Assembly (NCBI RefSeq): GCF_030653815.1
Contig: NZ_JAURYQ010000037.1
Coordinates: 62,001 to 126,000, forward strand
Origin: Rhodoferax sp.
GTDB taxonomy: Bacteria > Pseudomonadota > Gammaproteobacteria > Burkholderiales > Burkholderiaceae_C
DNA: 64,000 nt
Direction of reading: 5' to 3'
This document shows positions 62,477 to 64,000 of the stretch, one piece after another. Made by a program: the position numbers and the translations under genes. The notes below the pieces were generated by a model. The model did not search any database. It was given only the letters and a program-made list of their open reading frames with translations, and was not told the DNA's origin. The stretch's first letter is position 1. Each line of letters begins with the position of its first letter.

Positions 62477-64000
62477 TCAGGTTCCGATTTTTCCGCCATC
62501 ATTCTTGGTGATGACGATGGTGGCCGAGCGCGGGCGCTTGCCGGCGCCGTAACCGGCGTTGCCGGGCCACTGGCTGGTGTACTTGGATGGGTCGGCAATG
62601 TCGGCCATCTTGGTGTTCTCGCCCGGGTGCTGGATGTTGATGAACATCGTCTTGCCGTCCGGCGTTTCGCACAGGCCGGTGATTTCGGAGTCCTTCGCGC
62701 CGACCAGGAAGCGCTTGAGCTTGTCGTCGCCCGGTGCTTTGCCCACGTAGGTGTCCACGCTCACCGTCGTCTTGTCGGCCTTGGTGTAGCTCAGCGTTTT
62801 CTTGGCGCCATCGCCCACGGAGCCCGGCAGGGCGGCGAGCATCATGCAGTTGCTGACATCGGTGAAGGCGCCGTCGTCGGTCTGGATCCACATGATGCCG
62901 GTGGAAGGGCTGAACACCAGGCCGTCAGGGCTGGAGAAGTCTTGGTCGTCGGTCAGGCTGGACAAGTTGACGGTGCCCGGTGCGGCGCTGGATTCGGCAC
63001 CGAACAGGTACACGTCCCAGTTGAAGCTGGTGCCGGCGTTGCCGGCCGTGCCTTCCTTCATGCGCAACACATGGCCGTTCGGGTTGCCGGTTTGTGTGCT
63101 GCTGCCGTTTTTGATGTCGCTGTAGACGCGCGGGTTGGCGCTATCGGGTGCAGCCTGGCTGCTGTTGGCGGGCTCGATCCGGCGGTTGCTGTTGTTGGTC
63201 AGGGTGAAATAGATTTCACCATTGGCCACGTTGGTCGAGCACCACTCCGGGCGGTCCATTTTGGTTGCGCCCACCGCATCGGCGGCCAGGCGTGAATTCA
63301 CACAGATGTCGGCCTGGTCGGCGAAGGCGTAAGCGGCGTAGCCCGAGATCAGCGGGTTGCTGGTGCTCAACTCGATCCAGCCACCGGTGCCGTCGCTTTT
63401 GAACTTGGCGACAAACAGTTTGCCGGCGTCGAGGTAGGTGTCGCCGGTGGTGATGCGGTCGGCCGGGTTGGCGTCGGCAGCGGCCCAGGACTTGGCGGAC
63501 ACGAACTTGTAGATGTACTCGCCGCGCGAGTCGTCACCCATGTACACGGCGAGCGGCTGGCCCACCACCGGCTTGCCAAAAGCCGCGCTTTCATGCGCGA
63601 AGCGGCCCAGGGCGGTGCGCTTGCGGGCGGCCTTGGTTTTGTCGTAGGCGTCGATCTCGACGATGTAGCCGAAGGTGTTCATTTCATTGCGGTAGTCGTC
63701 GCTGCCATCGGTGCTGGTGCCGAGCTTGCTGTTGTTCCAGCGTGCGTATTTGTCATCGCTGCCAGCAGATTCCCAGCCGTGGCGCGAGGCTGCGCCCTGG
63801 CTTCGGCCATAACGCTTGAGTGCCACCACGCTCTTGTCCGCGCGGGCCGCGTCATCCGTGGCGCTGCGGAAAAAGTAACCCGCCCAATTCTCTTCGCCGG
63901 TCAGAAAGGTGCCCCAAGGCGTCTTGCCGGTGCCGCAGTTGTTCAGCGTGCCGCGGGACTTGGTTCCGTCGGTGGAGTGTTTGGTTTTCAGCAGCGCGTT
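62477..64000 (-). CDS. phoX: PhoX-family alkaline phosphatase (5' part beyond window)
   Basis: Ca/Fe-dependent phosphomonoesterase family (DUF839). The frame is open to the last base of the window, so about 507 C-terminal residues are seen and the N-terminal signal (Tat-type in this family) lies outside. Identifying motifs are RGTLNNCGTGKTPWGTFLTG followed by EENWAGYFFR, YMGDDSRGEYIYKFVSA and the C-terminal FINIQHPGE. The GTG at 63829 is an internal codon, not the start. It would release phosphate in the periplasm or outside the cell. An intrinsic terminator follows. Confidence 0.9.
   Translation of the reverse strand, partial: NALLKTKHSTDGTKSRGTLNNCGTGKTPWGTFLTGEENWAGYFFRSATDDAARADKSVVALKRYGRSQGAASRHGWESAGSDDKYARWNNSKLGTSTDGSDDYRNEMNTFGYIVEIDAYDKTKAARKRTALGRFAHESAAFGKPVVGQPLAVYMGDDSRGEYIYKFVSAKSWAAADANPADRITTGDTYLDAGKLFVAKFKSDGTGGWIELSTSNPLISGYAAYAFADQADICVNSRLAADAVGATKMDRPEWCSTNVANGEIYFTLTNNSNRRIEPANSSQAAPDSANPRVYSDIKNGSSTQTGNPNGHVLRMKEGTAGNAGTSFNWDVYLFGAESSAAPGTVNLSSLTDDQDFSSPDGLVFSPSTGIMWIQTDDGAFTDVSNCMMLAALPGSVGDGAKKTLSYTKADKTTVSVDTYVGKAPGDDKLKRFLVGAKDSEITGLCETPDGKTMFINIQHPGENTKMADIADPSKYTSQWPGNAGYGAGKRPRSATIVITKNDGGKIGT

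Noticed and set aside
63829-64000. GTG at 63829 as the start of phoX
   Set aside because: The frame continues upstream with the conserved NNCGTGKTPWGTF motif to the window edge, so this GTG is an internal Val codon.
1-64000. CRISPR arrays, tRNA or rRNA genes, integrases or complete insertion sequences
   Set aside because: Reading both strands I found no regularly spaced repeats, cloverleaf-like segments or transposase or integrase motifs. A dedicated tRNA scan could still find a missed gene.

Overview
The window looks like chromosomal DNA of a GC-rich betaproteobacterium, most likely Comamonadaceae and possibly Rhodoferax-like. The pointers are the nuoC-N order and spacing, a 180-kDa-class NAD-glutamate dehydrogenase, a fruBKA operon with a divergent LacI-type regulator, TRAP transport joined to 5-oxoprolinase genes, and high-GC codon use in nearly every gene. 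The genus is inferred from gene content and was not tested by a search. I saw no rRNA, tRNA, CRISPR array, phage or complete insertion sequence.

Layout. (1) 1-13341: respiratory complex I operon from a truncated nuoC through nuoN, followed by a Nudix ADP-ribose pyrophosphatase and the large NAD-glutamate dehydrogenase. (2) 18867-28850: a REP-like hairpin, an MsbA-type ABC exporter, an AT-richer 6-phosphogluconate dehydrogenase, then fruB-fruK-fruA facing fruR, with two matching palindromic operators. (3) 28860-32651: small housekeeping genes (hotdog thioesterase, ilvD, DUF465 protein) and a histone H1-like protein. (4) 32850-35143: a Fur-box-controlled feoA-feoB-Cys-rich-protein operon. (5) 35256-44343: a PAS-GGDEF-EAL sensor, TerC, ExoD, a two-gene membrane cytochrome b / Fe-S oxidoreductase module, and an nfeD-slipin pair. 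(6) 44513-45018: a ZIP metal transporter wrecked by two deletions. (7) 45433-51638: a compact dctPQM-pxpBCA operon (predicted 5-oxoproline uptake and hydrolysis) divergent from a MarR-like regulator, with a 17-bp inverted repeat between them. (8) 51635-54865: a second, divergent FeoB, a class III nucleotide cyclase and a rhodanese lipoprotein. (9) 54926-64000: an esterase, ppx, an atypical pyruvate kinase, a CYTH-CHAD gene split by one in-frame amber codon, sixA, an MFS transporter and a partial PhoX phosphatase.

How they fit together. Region 1 is NADH oxidation plus NADH-producing glutamate catabolism. Region 7 would supply glutamate from 5-oxoproline to the same dehydrogenase. Regions 4, 6 and 8 concern divalent metals: one intact regulated iron system, one divergent FeoB and one dead ZIP. 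Region 9 gathers phosphate-related functions (exopolyphosphatase, CYTH/CHAD, phosphohistidine phosphatase, PhoX) around a candidate Pho box, and may be a polyphosphate or phosphate-status locus.

The most unusual items are the amber-split CYTH-CHAD gene, the pyruvate kinase with a long N-terminal extension and no C-terminal domain beside a perfect 21-bp palindrome, the orphan cytochrome b / HdrD-like pair, the doubly deleted ZIP gene and the compositionally foreign gnd.
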